This document shows, piece after piece, positions 54,890 through 63,633 of a stretch of 64,000 bases of DNA; position 1 is the first letter of the stretch; every line of letters begins with the position of its first letter. The DNA comes from Caballeronia sp. M1242. GTDB lineage: Bacteria > Pseudomonadota > Gammaproteobacteria > Burkholderiales > Burkholderiaceae. The notes below the pieces were generated by a model, which saw nothing but the letters and a program-made list of their open reading frames with translations, made no database searches and was not told the DNA's origin. Location: contig NZ_CP071130.1 in NCBI RefSeq assembly GCF_017220215.1, positions 1,054,001 to 1,118,000 of the forward strand, given 5' to 3'. A program made the position numbers and the translations under genes.

Positions 54890-55185
54890 TCCCCTCTTGT
54901 TGCAGTGTCGTCCGATGCACGCGCAGTCTCGCGCTGGCTTGCGACCAGTTCGGCGAGCGTGTCGATCGAGCGGAAGTGCTCGCGCGTGCGCTCGTCGTTG
55001 GCGGCGATCGTCAATTGATAGTGTTTGCGCAGCACGATGCCGATCTCGAGCGCGTCGATGGAGTCGAGACCGACGCCATCGGTGGAAAAGAGCGGCGCAT
55101 CGTCGGCGATATCGTCGGGCGTCAGGTCTTCGAGATCGAGTGCTTCAATCAGAAGCCGTTTGATTTCAAGCTTTAAAGAATCCAT
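54886..55185 (-). CDS. apeE: Acyl carrier protein 1 of the polyene cluster
   Basis: A 99-residue ACP with the phosphopantetheine Ser42 in GVGLDSIDALEI and a charged C-terminal tail longer than usual (ETARASDDTATRGE). It overlaps the acyltransferase gene by 20 bp and the second ACP by 4 bp. It carries acyl chains in the cytoplasm for the ketosynthase set. Confidence 0.9.
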   Translation of the reverse strand: MDSLKLEIKRLLIEALDLEDLTPDDIADDAPLFSTDGVGLDSIDALEIGIVLRKHYQLTIAANDERTREHFRSIDTLAELVASQRETARASDDTATRGE

Positions 55186-55957
55186 GGTCGATCAGATGCC
55201 GGGTAATGTGGGCTTGCAGCGTGTTCGTGAGGGTGCGGGCGGCGAGCGCGGGCGGTTCGTCGCGAGTGACGAGCGTGTCGGCTCCAAGCGGGTCGAGCAC
55301 GCTCACGCGCATATGGAACGCGCGCTCCGGCACGTCGTGCCAGCGCATGGTTTTGGTGAACGCGGGTGGGTCGCAGTCGATCAGGACGGGCAGGATCGGC
55401 GCGCGCGATTGGAGCGCCATGTGCGCGAAACCGCGCGAAAACTCATGCAGCCGATTGCGCGCGGGACTGCGCGTGCCTTCGGGGAAGACGATCATCGTGT
55501 AGCCGCGCGCAAGTTGCCGCGCGCCTTCTTCCACGAGTTCGATTGGATCGGCGTTGCTCACGTAGTCCGCCGCCCGCATGACGCCCCAGAAGAAAGGATT
55601 GCTCCAGTGCGCGCTCTTCACGACGCAGCATGCGCGCGGCGTGAGTGACAAAAGCACCATGACGTCGAGCCAGGTCGGATGATTGGCGACCACGATCGCG
55701 GCGCCCTTCTCTTTGCGATTGAGCGCGTGCGCGCCGCTCACGTCGAGCTTCATCACGCGAACACCGACGAGCACTGCGACGAGCGCGCGAAAGAACGCGT
55801 GAATGATCGCGGCGATGATGCGCTGCTTCGACGCGCGATGCGGCCACACCGAAGCAATTGGGAAAACGATCAGTGAGAAGCCGAGTCCGCAGATGCCGAA
55901 GGTAGTGAACGCAAGGGCCGTCGCGACAAGGCGCCAGTAATAGTCACACGCCTTCAT
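55166..55957 (-). CDS. apeD: PlsC-like lysophospholipid acyltransferase
   Basis: A 263-residue protein from ATG 55957, overlapping the chain-length-factor gene by 14 bp. An N-terminal membrane helix (ALAFTTFGICGLGFSLIVFP) anchors it. The catalytic motif NHPTWLD (HX4D) and FPEGTRS are both present, as in 1-acylglycerol-3-phosphate acyltransferases. It likely transfers an acyl or polyene chain to a lipid. Frame upstream of 55957 is a shadow of the neighbour. Confidence 0.88.
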   Translation of the reverse strand: MKACDYYWRLVATALAFTTFGICGLGFSLIVFPIASVWPHRASKQRIIAAIIHAFFRALVAVLVGVRVMKLDVSGAHALNRKEKGAAIVVANHPTWLDVMVLLSLTPRACCVVKSAHWSNPFFWGVMRAADYVSNADPIELVEEGARQLARGYTMIVFPEGTRSPARNRLHEFSRGFAHMALQSRAPILPVLIDCDPPAFTKTMRWHDVPERAFHMRVSVLDPLGADTLVTRDEPPALAARTLTNTLQAHITRHLIDHGFFKA

Positions 55958-56645
55958 GCCAATTCCATTGCCAAGTCGACGTCGCGCCGCGCCATTGAAC
56001 GGGCGCTTTCGCGTCCAGACACTGCCTGACCGCTTCGCTTTGCGTGACGTACTGGGCGCTCGCGAACGCCTTGGTCTGGTCATCGGCGAACCCAGTGCGC
56101 ACGCATTCGAGCCGCCCGGTTTGCGCGGACGCATCGAGCAAGATCGCGAGCGCGCCGCCCTCCACTTCGTCTTCGATCGTTCCATAGGCCGGATCGGCAG
56201 GCTCGTCGGCGTAGACGAGCAGCACCGGCGACGAAGCATCCGTCGCATATTGCGCATGGGCTTCCAGCAACGCGTAGCCGAGCGTCTGCGCACCCGCCGA
56301 CACCGCACTCGCCGGCGCGCGGTCGCCGCGCTCGATGCCGAATACGCCGGTCATCGCGTTGAGAACGGAAAGGCTGAAGGAAGTCGGCGAGACGGGTTCG
56401 CCTGCGCTGATATCGCAGAGGATGCTTGTGGTGCGCCGCAGTTCGCCGTGACGCGACGCGAATACGACACGCACCGTCGGCAGCGCCGATGCGCAATCGA
56501 AGGCAACCTTGAGCGCAGCCCGCGATAGCGCACTGAGCCGGCGCCGCGCCATCGGCGCGACAAAGCTCACGTCAGGAGCGACGGTCGCGTTGGCAGGCCA
56601 AAAGGACCAGCGCGCAACCGGAATAGTCCAGTGCAGATCGGGCAT
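55944..56645 (-). CDS. apeC: Beta-ketoacyl synthase-like chain-length factor
   Basis: A 233-residue protein, half the size of a ketosynthase, with the start MPDLHWTIPVARWSFW typical of beta-ketoacyl synthase N-terminal-like proteins in APE clusters. It has the fold segments SFSLSVLNAMTGVFG and SAGAQTLGYALLEAH, where a catalytic Cys would be expected but is absent. It pairs with ApeO-type ketosynthase to set chain length. First gene of the minus-strand operon; the promoter should be in the 457-bp region upstream. Confidence 0.85.
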   Translation of the reverse strand: MPDLHWTIPVARWSFWPANATVAPDVSFVAPMARRRLSALSRAALKVAFDCASALPTVRVVFASRHGELRRTTSILCDISAGEPVSPTSFSLSVLNAMTGVFGIERGDRAPASAVSAGAQTLGYALLEAHAQYATDASSPVLLVYADEPADPAYGTIEDEVEGGALAILLDASAQTGRLECVRTGFADDQTKAFASAQYVTQSEAVRQCLDAKAPVQWRGATSTWQWNWHEGV

Positions 56646-57102
56646 ATCGGTATTTGCGCGTTGAGAACAATCAGCATCGGGGCGAAATAGCCGACCCGAT
56701 CATTCGTTAGTAAGCGAGTGAAGTAATTAAGTGATCCGTCCAATTAACGGCACGACGCAGCGACTATTTAGCGTCTCGACGCAGAAATCTTGCGGGCGCG
56801 CGCGGTATCGCTGGCGTGGGGCGCAAATGATACCGACGTTATGGTCGACGGGAAAAGGGAAAGTGCGCAGTTCTTGCCGGTTCGTCTCATCGACGCGACG
56901 GACATTCGACGAGACTTGCACCGCGCGCGACACATCTATCTTCAGAGGCGGTAAGGGATGCCTTCGCGCAGGAATTCGTCGACAATTTCTCTGTTCTGTG
57001 CGTCACCGAGTGCAGGCGCGCGTGATATCGTTCGCCGCTTGACTGAATTTGACACCTCGGCCAGACGGACCTCTGACCGACGTGCCGCAGGCTGCATACA
57101 AG
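56646..57102. promoter_or_regulatory. Divergent promoter region of the polyene operon and deacetylase gene
   Basis: A 457-bp AT-richer gap between apeC (minus) and the deacetylase gene (plus). It contains an AT-rich stretch near 56724-56760 (TAATTAAG, AATTAAC) that may hold the polyene promoter, and an imperfect 9-bp inverted repeat (56884-56892 with 56907-56915). No known operator was recognised. Frames within it lack support. Confidence 0.4.
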
Positions 57103-58002
57103 ATGAGGCAAATGATTTCGCGGCCGCCTGCCGGCGCGCCAAGACGCTGGCCGCGCACAGGCTATCCACCGTTGTACGTCGCGACCTTCGCCTGGCACGG
57201 CGTCGCGCTGGCCGGATGGCTGCTGCGGCCTTCGGCGTGGCTCTGGTGGCTCGCGGGCGTGCTCGCGAGTCATATCGTCGTGGTTTCGATTGGGCTGTGG
57301 CCGCGCTCGACCCTGCTCGGCCGGAACTGGACCCGCCTGCCCAACACGCCCTCCAACGCAGATGCCGTCGCCCTCACGATCGACGACGGTCCCGATCCGG
57401 TCGTGACGCCGAAGATTCTGGACATCCTGGAACGGCATTGCGTGCGCGCGACGTTCTTCTGCATCGGAAGACGCGCGGCGGAGCATCCGGCACTCGTGCG
57501 CGAGATCGTCGCGCGAGGCCACGCGGTCGAGAATCACACGCATAGGCACGTGCACACGTTCTCGGTCACGTGGCCGTTCTGGCTCACGAAGGAAATCGCC
57601 GCCGCGCAACGGACGCTCGAGGCGCTGACGGGCGAGCGGCCCATGTTCTTTCGCGCGCCAGCCGGGCTACGGAATCTCTTTCTCGACCCGGTGCTGCAAC
57701 GGCTGGACCTTCAACTCGCGGCATGGACACGGCGAGGGTTTGATACGCGCGAATGCGACGCTGATCGCGTGTTCGAGCGACTGGTGGATGGACTCGCCGC
57801 GCGCGACATTCTCCTGATCCACGACGCCGGCGCGGCGTTGACATCGACGGGCGAACCGGTGGTGCTGGCGGTGCTGCCTCGGCTCATTGAAAGCGTTCGG
57901 TCGTCGGGACTGCGCTTCGTGACCTTGCGCGATGCGCGCGACGAACGGGCACCGTCTTCCTCCGGGGGTCGAACGCTCAGTGGGCATCACGACGGCGTTT
58001 GA
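57103..58002 (+). CDS. Polysaccharide deacetylase (NodB domain)
   Basis: A protein of about 299 residues from ATG 57103; 57112 is possible and a TTG at 57049 less likely. An N-terminal hydrophobic part (about residues 20-65) anchors it. The NodB domain has LTIDDGPDPVVTPKILDIL (metal Asp), ENHTHRH (metal His pair) and FRAPAGLRN. It probably deacetylates an N-acetylated sugar. Such genes flank APE clusters in related bacteria, where the GT domain may add an amino sugar to the lipid; the link here is inferred from position, divergent to the operon. Confidence 0.85.
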   Translation: MRQMISRPPAGAPRRWPRTGYPPLYVATFAWHGVALAGWLLRPSAWLWWLAGVLASHIVVVSIGLWPRSTLLGRNWTRLPNTPSNADAVALTIDDGPDPVVTPKILDILERHCVRATFFCIGRRAAEHPALVREIVARGHAVENHTHRHVHTFSVTWPFWLTKEIAAAQRTLEALTGERPMFFRAPAGLRNLFLDPVLQRLDLQLAAWTRRGFDTRECDADRVFERLVDGLAARDILLIHDAGAALTSTGEPVVLAVLPRLIESVRSSGLRFVTLRDARDERAPSSSGGRTLSGHHDGV

Positions 58003-58681
58003 CTGGTCGTCATGCAGCATGGCAGACCGTGTCGACAACTGCATAGATGTCGGCTTGACTCGCAACGCCTGCATCTCTACCCGCCACGCTTGAAACAGAA
58101 GGGATAAGATGAGCCGCCCACTGCTCTTAATTGGGTTTGAGCCGGCTCGACTGATCGAGCGCCTCCCAGAACAACTGGTCGGCCCATCGGCAAACGCCAT
58201 ACCGGAGCGATCAACCGACGCGCTCGAGAAGTGATGACTCCGCCGGTTATGTAGATGTTGTCCTGGACCACCGCGGCATATGCCCCGACGCGAACGGTCG
58301 TCGATGCGTCGACTGATACGCGGCATCCAGCACCTGCGCCTGCGGTTACTGCAGGTCGCAGCACTACTGCATGAGCATGCTACGAAGCTGCGCGAGCTTG
58401 GCCTCGCTCACGTTCGCGATCAACATCGCTCGTTTCAGGAAGCCTAAGGTGTTCGACCTTGCGGAGATACGACGTGTGGGTACGATCGACGATGCACCAA
58501 GCAACCCGTGCCCGGATCTCTTGCAGCGGTAGAGCAGAATCTCCACCCATACACCGATCGCAGATCGCAGCGAGCGAGGTTGCATTGCCGCTAGAGCGCT
58601 AGGCTGCGAAGACACAAGCACGTCGCTTCGCCAAGTCAGCCTGCCATGGCAGCATTTTAGCTAACCTCGCTAAATTGGACG
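58003..58681. other. Gene-poor stretch with no supported feature
   Basis: This 679-bp stretch lies between a plus-strand and a minus-strand gene that converge on it. Two minus frames of 85 and 95 codons lie end to end (58077-58621), but neither has a domain, SD or typical codon use that I can support. No repeats, tRNA or mobile-element ends were seen. Confidence 0.45.
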
Positions 58682-60343
58682 TCAACGTAGGCGTCGCCGC
58701 CTGAATGGACTACCTGATCGCAGAACTGACGAGCCGGTGCCCGGTGCAAGGCTAACTCGCGTTTCACCAGGCTCGACGTGTGAAGGAAAGATTGCATGAA
58801 CCAATCGATCGATGAACTCGAAAAATTTGTCTGATGCGTATCCCGCAATGAATGCAATGGCGAGAGGAGAAATGTCGGTTCCCGCCTGCAGGAGATTGCT
58901 GAACAAGCCTATGGAAATCCCAACGATAACCGCTGTGGTCACATGCGATCGATTGTCAACTTTCGAATATTCAGGATGAAACAGAGAGGCCGTTGTATCT
59001 GCTCTCAGCCGACGCAGAATGGACGCGCATGCGCCAAGCCATGCATAAAGAATGGGAAGAATAAAGCCAGTAACGGAAGCAACCGTCACGAGAATGATAT
59101 CCCTGGCATATGTCGCCATTGCCCTCACATCTTGGTATACGGCGATTTTCTGGAAACCATGGTTGATTGCGTCCTGCGGGATCATCTTTTTTTTGTTCGC
59201 CGTTTCCCCTAGAGCGAAGATCGGCAGATCAATCTCTAACGCGTGACGGATTGAGACTGCCGAGCATTGCCAGCCTCCTGAAGGCGGTAGAGCGAAGCCG
59301 TATGTGGGGCTTACGAATTGGACCCCAACCGCCCGCACCGGCCGTTCCACCATCTGCACCGGCAGTCCGGCCGTCTGCACCGGCACTTCACTCGCTGGAC
59401 AATTCTCGCCGTAGCGACTATCGACACCGCCCCAGTCTTCGCCCCAATGTTTCCCAAGCAATAAACGTCCGACGCCGTTCGGTATGCGGAAAATGAAATG
59501 TGTGATCGCTCGCGTTCTCGTGACATCGGAAAACAGTTGGCGGTTGTTTGTCGCGAAAGTTTGCAGGCTTTCTTTGATTACGACAGCGTCCGGGGAATTT
59601 TGCATTTGGACCAAGGCATCCACAGTGGCGGTCTCGTTAGCCTTGTCGATCGCCGCCGCGTAGATCTGAAGCTGATTATGCATCGACACGGCCAGAGGAT
59701 CGTTTCTTTTTATCACTTCAGAAATGTCGTCTGATATCTGCTTAATGATGAACATCAAGCAGGAAACGAGCAATACGGCGAATGTCAGAACCAAGGCAGC
59801 GATTGAATAGTTGCGGATCGCAATCCTCGCTCCTTGTCTTGCTTCCGAGCTTGCTGTCTCGGCTGCTACGGGTGCAACGGACTTGGAGATTCTTGCCATT
59901 GAATCATAAAAGCGAGTTTCGACGCCATGGTGCCACTCGAGCGTGCGCTGGGCAGCCCGGGCCTGTGTGAAAGCCTCCAGGTCGCTCTTGTCTAGCGTCT
60001 TACCCGTCCGGGCAGCATGCGACACCACCTCCGAACATAGCTGAACGTCGTTGGACACCCGCTGACTTGGGTAGGGAACGACCGACACGATCCTCGCCAT
60101 CGCGCAATAAAACTCGGCTTGCGCTGCCACCGTCAACCGTCCGGCCCTGAGTTGACTCTGTACATTCTGTATGGCCTGCAAGTCGCCGGCAGCTAGCTCG
60201 ATTCCGGCACTTGCTCCTAGAGATATTAGTTGCTCGCACTTAGCAAAGTCTTTTTCGACACGTGAGGAATCCCTTACAATCTTCCCCTCGTCGCCGCTTG
60301 CGTCTTCAGGGTTTCCCTCGCCATCGTTCGTTTCAACGTTCAC
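58682..60343 (-). CDS. Unrecognised 553-residue membrane protein
   Basis: The GTG at 60343 is chosen because GGAGAG lies just upstream; 60385 lacks an SD. Residues 1-150 are hydrophilic and helical, possibly a coiled coil. A membrane helix follows (about 179-200, LVLTFAVLLVSCLMFII). A long loop (about 200-390) contains three 7-residue repeats (PVQ, PVQ, PVR) and a cysteine pair. Two more helices lie near 405-430 (VTVASVTGFILPILYAWLGA), then VTTAVIVGISIGLFSNLLQAG and IAFIAGYASDKFFEFIDRL. GC is lower than its neighbours, suggesting acquisition. I do not recognise the family. It stands alone near selC. Confidence 0.7.
   Translation of the reverse strand: MNVETNDGEGNPEDASGDEGKIVRDSSRVEKDFAKCEQLISLGASAGIELAAGDLQAIQNVQSQLRAGRLTVAAQAEFYCAMARIVSVVPYPSQRVSNDVQLCSEVVSHAARTGKTLDKSDLEAFTQARAAQRTLEWHHGVETRFYDSMARISKSVAPVAAETASSEARQGARIAIRNYSIAALVLTFAVLLVSCLMFIIKQISDDISEVIKRNDPLAVSMHNQLQIYAAAIDKANETATVDALVQMQNSPDAVVIKESLQTFATNNRQLFSDVTRTRAITHFIFRIPNGVGRLLLGKHWGEDWGGVDSRYGENCPASEVPVQTAGLPVQMVERPVRAVGVQFVSPTYGFALPPSGGWQCSAVSIRHALEIDLPIFALGETANKKKMIPQDAINHGFQKIAVYQDVRAMATYARDIILVTVASVTGFILPILYAWLGACASILRRLRADTTASLFHPEYSKVDNRSHVTTAVIVGISIGLFSNLLQAGTDISPLAIAFIAGYASDKFFEFIDRLVHAIFPSHVEPGETRVSLAPGTGSSVLRSGSPFRRRRLR
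59336..59398 (-). repeat. Three imperfect 21-bp tandem repeats in the membrane protein gene
   Basis: CACCGG recurs at 59336, 59357 and 59378 with a 21-bp period, each unit encoding seven residues of the type x-P-V-(Q/R)-x-(A/V)-(G/E). The units differ by several bases, so this is an older duplication. It lies in the predicted loop between membrane helices. Confidence 0.65.
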
Positions 60344-60769
60344 GATCGCTCTCCACGTCTTATCCGTACACCGGTTAAGGTGCATCGCACCAACTGCGAC
60401 CAGTTGGAGCCTTCCAAGCGTTTCGGGGACCTATTGAATTAAGAGAAGCATAGGGGGGTTGCAAAAAATCGCAAGCCATTTCACAGCGGCGCCCTGCCGG
60501 CAGGGCATCACCCGGACCCTTCGCTTATCGGCGATCTCTCCGTGCGGCGTTGGAATTTGCAAAACTCGCTTTCCCCAGAGCAGGGAATTGATTCAGCATG
60601 ATGGGCGCACGCCTTGGGGCACCCGTGCTTGCGCGCACGCTTGGCATACCCATTGAACTTCTGCGGACTGCCACAGCCTGTGGCCGACCATTTTTTTGCG
60701 GGACCCGGCGCTCGTTTCACGAGCCCGATGAAGTCGGAAGTTCCCCATGCTGGGCAGATTCACAGCAAT
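60344..60769. other. Region on the 3' side of selC
   Basis: This 426-bp stretch lies between the membrane protein gene and the selC 3' end. A minus frame of 70 codons (60508-60720) has several cysteines and lysines but no recognisable domain. No integrase and no copy of the selC 3' end was seen here, so evidence for an integrated element is lacking. Confidence 0.4.
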
Positions 60770-60865
60770 TGGCGGAAGGCAGCAGGAGTCGAACCTACAT
60801 GGGAGTGTCTGACACCCCCAACTGGGTTTGAAGCCCAGCCGCACCACCGGATACGAATGCCTTCC
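60770..60865 (-). tRNA. selC: tRNA-Sec (selenocysteine, anticodon TCA)
   Basis: The 96-nt gene has the special tRNA-Sec shape. The acceptor is 8 bp (GGAAGGCA with TGCCTTCC), the discriminator G and CCA are encoded, and the anticodon loop CTTCAAA gives TCA (60831-60829), reading UGA. The D-arm is extended (CCGGTGGTGCGG) and a long variable arm is formed by GGGGGTGTCAGACACTCCC. The T-loop GGTTCGACTCC is normal. It shows that the organism inserts selenocysteine, as in formate dehydrogenase. It lies near selB, which delivers this tRNA. Confidence 0.97.
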
Positions 60866-60920
60866 CCGGCTGACAGAAACGAAGGCCACGATTATAGCGG
60901 TGGAACGAAAAACGCACGCG

Positions 60921-61571
60921 TCAGCGCGCATCGTCGCCGGACTGCCCCGGCGTGCGTCTTCGCAGCAGACGATACGCGCAGTACAGCAACGCGACGAGCG
61001 CAAGCAGATCGATGACGGTCGCGCCATGCATCTGCAATTCCACCAGCGCGACGTGCAATTGCCGCTGGAACAACGCGCCGCCCAGCACCCAGAACGCGGA
61101 CCACGCGACAATGCCCGCCGCATCCCAGAGAAGGAAAACGAGCGCGGCAATGCGCGTCGTGCCCATCAGCGGCGGCGTGACGAGTCCGAGCCCCGGCACG
61201 AACTTCGATACCGCGATGATCGGCGCGCCGTACCGCTCGAAAAGCTCGCTCGTCGTGCGCATGCCGGAATCGATCGCGTACGAGCGGCGCGCGAGCGCGG
61301 CCACGAGCCGCCGTCCGTAGATGCGCCCCGCCGAAAACCACGCACTGTCGCCGAGCAGCGCGCCGCAAACCGCCGCGATCAGCACATGCGTGAGCGACAG
61401 CCGCCCGCTCGCGATCATCGACCCCGCGAAGACTAGCAGCGGCGCCGACGGCAGCGGCACGCCCAGCCGCGTCAGCAGCACGTTGCCGAAAACCGCGGCC
61501 GCGCCCCACTGCGCAATCGCCGACGGCGGAATCTGGATCAACTGCCACCTCCGCGGCGCGCGCGTCGGCAT
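60921..61571 (-). CDS. DedA-family inner-membrane protein
   Basis: A 216-residue protein with DedA features: PLPSAPLLVFAGSMIASG, the FERYGAPIIAVSKFVPGLG segment with Gly/Pro and a conserved Arg-type turn, and about five hydrophobic segments. DedA proteins are linked to undecaprenyl-phosphate or phospholipid flipping across the inner membrane. It starts 13 bp after the larger DedA/LssY-type gene, so the two are one unit. Which lipid it handles is unknown. Confidence 0.87.
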   Translation of the reverse strand: MPTRAPRRWQLIQIPPSAIAQWGAAAVFGNVLLTRLGVPLPSAPLLVFAGSMIASGRLSLTHVLIAAVCGALLGDSAWFSAGRIYGRRLVAALARRSYAIDSGMRTTSELFERYGAPIIAVSKFVPGLGLVTPPLMGTTRIAALVFLLWDAAGIVAWSAFWVLGGALFQRQLHVALVELQMHGATVIDLLALVALLYCAYRLLRRRTPGQSGDDAR

Positions 61572-61584
61572 TCGCTTCGAAAGA

Positions 61585-63588
61585 TCATCGGGGCCTCGAC
61601 TGGACCAGCATCACCGGCACGCTGCCGCACCCGGCGCTGTTCGCAATTTCGATGCCGTGCCATGACGACGCATCGCCACGGTCCAGCGCCATCGCGTCGA
61701 CGCGCCGGTCCGGGCGCAGCACGTTGAACGGCCACGACGGACGGCGCAGCCGCTCATGGACGATCGAGCCGAGCCAGATAGGCGTCGGCGTGGCATCGGC
61801 GCGTTCCTTCAGCACATAGCGCGTCGGCCAGAAACGCAACACGTCGCGCTCGTCGGCGCCGCGACGCGAGCGCGTGAACATGAGTTTCGACGGCTCGCCG
61901 TTGTTCAGGCGCGGCAGCACCGGCAGCGCGGTCGCAGCCGCGTTCGGCGACACCACCGACATCACGCTCTTCATCGTCAGTCCGGTCGCTTGCGTCCAGC
62001 CGCGGCTCGACAGCTGCGCGCGAATCTCCGCGGGCGTCGCGGCCCATTGCACGGTGATCGGCTCGCGGCGGTCGCCGTCCATGCTCGATCGGTAGCATGA
62101 AAAGGTGCGCCACACGGTGTCCATCCACTGGATCGGCGTGATGACGACAGTCGGCGGCGCGGCGCTGTGCGCCTGCGTGTCGTCGCTCAACTGCAAGCCG
62201 ACGCTCGCGCAGATCACGGCGAGGATCGCGAACGGCATCAGCGGACGGCGTCTGGGCTTGCCCGGATGCCGCCACACGGCCGTCAGCGCGATGAGAAACA
62301 CCCACATGGCCGCGAGCGCCGCGCTGCCGAGCGCGTCCGAGATGGTGAAGCGTCCGAAGTAGAGGCCCGCGAGCGCGATGGCCGTCACGATGCCCGACGT
62401 CGCCGTGGCGATGCACACGCCGGTCAGCATGCCCACGCGGCGCAGCAGCAGAAACGCCAGAAAGCCGTAGATGATGACGGCCGCCGCGAGATGCGGGCTC
62501 GGAAACGTGTGCTCCACCGGCGCGAACGACAGCGGCAAGCGGTGATGCGCCGTCACGCGAATCGCGGCGACGAGCAGTTGCGAGAACACGACCGCGACGA
62601 CCCAGTACGCGACCGTGCGCCAGCGCCGCTCGAAAATCATCCAGACGATGACGGTCGCCGCGACCGCAAGCAAGGTCGGCGTGCTGCCGAGCGCGGCGGC
62701 GCCGTCGAGGATCGAATCGGCCCACGTCGAGCGAAACGACTGCAACAGGCGGTACGTCGAGACATCCACCTGCACGAGCGACGAGCCGCGCGCCACGTTC
62801 GACATCACGTAGAAAAACGCCATCGCCGATGCGAGCAGCAACACGGAAATGGCAACGATGAGCGAAGTCGCGGGATTCGCCGGATCGAGGGCGCGCGACA
62901 CGACTCGCGCCGGCGCGCCGTCTTTGCGCTGCGCCCAAGCGAGCAGCCTGGCGCGCGAAGCGACCGTCCAGCCCTTCGCATGTCCGACGATCACGCGCGC
63001 CAGATTGAAGACGAGCCAGCCGATCGCCGTCACGGCCACGAGTATGACGACGAGCCGGATCGACACCGCGCCCGCGAGTTCGATGGACGCGCCGAACACC
63101 ACGCCCGGCAGGATATGCAGCGGCGCCCAGATGAGCGCGCTCAGGACGTTGACGGCCAGAAAGCGCGCGGGCGTCATGCCCGACAGGCCCGCGACGACCG
63201 GCACCACGGCGCGCATCGGCGCCACGAAGCGCGCGAGCACCACGCTCTTCGCGCCGTGCGCGTGGAAGTACCGCTTGCCGGCGGCGAGCGCGCCCGGATG
63301 GCGGCGGAACGGCCACATCTGCGCGATGACATGGGCATAGCGCGCGCCGAAGCAGAAGCTCGCGGCGTCGCCGGCGATCGCACCCGCGATCGCGCAGACG
63401 AATACCCAGCCTAAGTTCAGCGCGCCCGCGCCGACGAGCGCGCCCGCGATGAACATCGCGGTGCTGCCGGGCACGAAGGTGCCGATGAATGCAACCGATT
63501 CGAGAAACGACGCGAGCAGCACGACCGCGAGCGTCCATTCGGGATGGCCCGACAGCAGATGCAGCAGCGCGTAGTAGGAATGCTCCAT
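61585..63588 (-). CDS. DedA-PAP2-LssY type multidomain membrane protein
   Basis: A 667-residue protein in three parts. Residues about 1-215 are a DedA domain (ESVAFIGTFVPGSTAMFIAG, VLARFVAPMRAVVPVVAGLSGM). Residues about 240-450 look like a PAP2 membrane phosphatase (TAHHRLPLSFAPVEHTFPSPHLAAA), and residues about 480-667 are a soluble LssY-type C-terminal domain (WAATPAEIRAQLSSRGW, RPDRRVDAMALD). This layout is known in bacterial lipid-phosphate enzymes. It probably acts in undecaprenyl or phospholipid phosphate recycling. It sits between selB and the smaller DedA gene. Confidence 0.87.
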   Translation of the reverse strand: MEHSYYALLHLLSGHPEWTLAVVLLASFLESVAFIGTFVPGSTAMFIAGALVGAGALNLGWVFVCAIAGAIAGDAASFCFGARYAHVIAQMWPFRRHPGALAAGKRYFHAHGAKSVVLARFVAPMRAVVPVVAGLSGMTPARFLAVNVLSALIWAPLHILPGVVFGASIELAGAVSIRLVVILVAVTAIGWLVFNLARVIVGHAKGWTVASRARLLAWAQRKDGAPARVVSRALDPANPATSLIVAISVLLLASAMAFFYVMSNVARGSSLVQVDVSTYRLLQSFRSTWADSILDGAAALGSTPTLLAVAATVIVWMIFERRWRTVAYWVVAVVFSQLLVAAIRVTAHHRLPLSFAPVEHTFPSPHLAAAVIIYGFLAFLLLRRVGMLTGVCIATATSGIVTAIALAGLYFGRFTISDALGSAALAAMWVFLIALTAVWRHPGKPRRRPLMPFAILAVICASVGLQLSDDTQAHSAAPPTVVITPIQWMDTVWRTFSCYRSSMDGDRREPITVQWAATPAEIRAQLSSRGWTQATGLTMKSVMSVVSPNAAATALPVLPRLNNGEPSKLMFTRSRRGADERDVLRFWPTRYVLKERADATPTPIWLGSIVHERLRRPSWPFNVLRPDRRVDAMALDRGDASSWHGIEIANSAGCGSVPVMLVQSRPR

Positions 63589-63633
63589 CGGTTCGCCTGG
63601 CGCAAAAAGCGCAGAGGGCGTGGCGGGAGCCGC

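Noticed and set aside
58077..58621. Two end-to-end minus frames of 95 and 85 codons
   Set aside because: No SD, no recognisable domain and codon use unlike neighbouring genes; treated as non-coding.
60508..60720. A 70-codon Lys/Cys-containing minus frame beside selC
   Set aside because: No homology I can support and no good SD; overlapping frames look equally plausible.
60344..60865. Integration of a genomic island at selC
   Set aside because: No integrase gene and no second copy of the selC 3' end were seen in the window, so an attachment site cannot be claimed.
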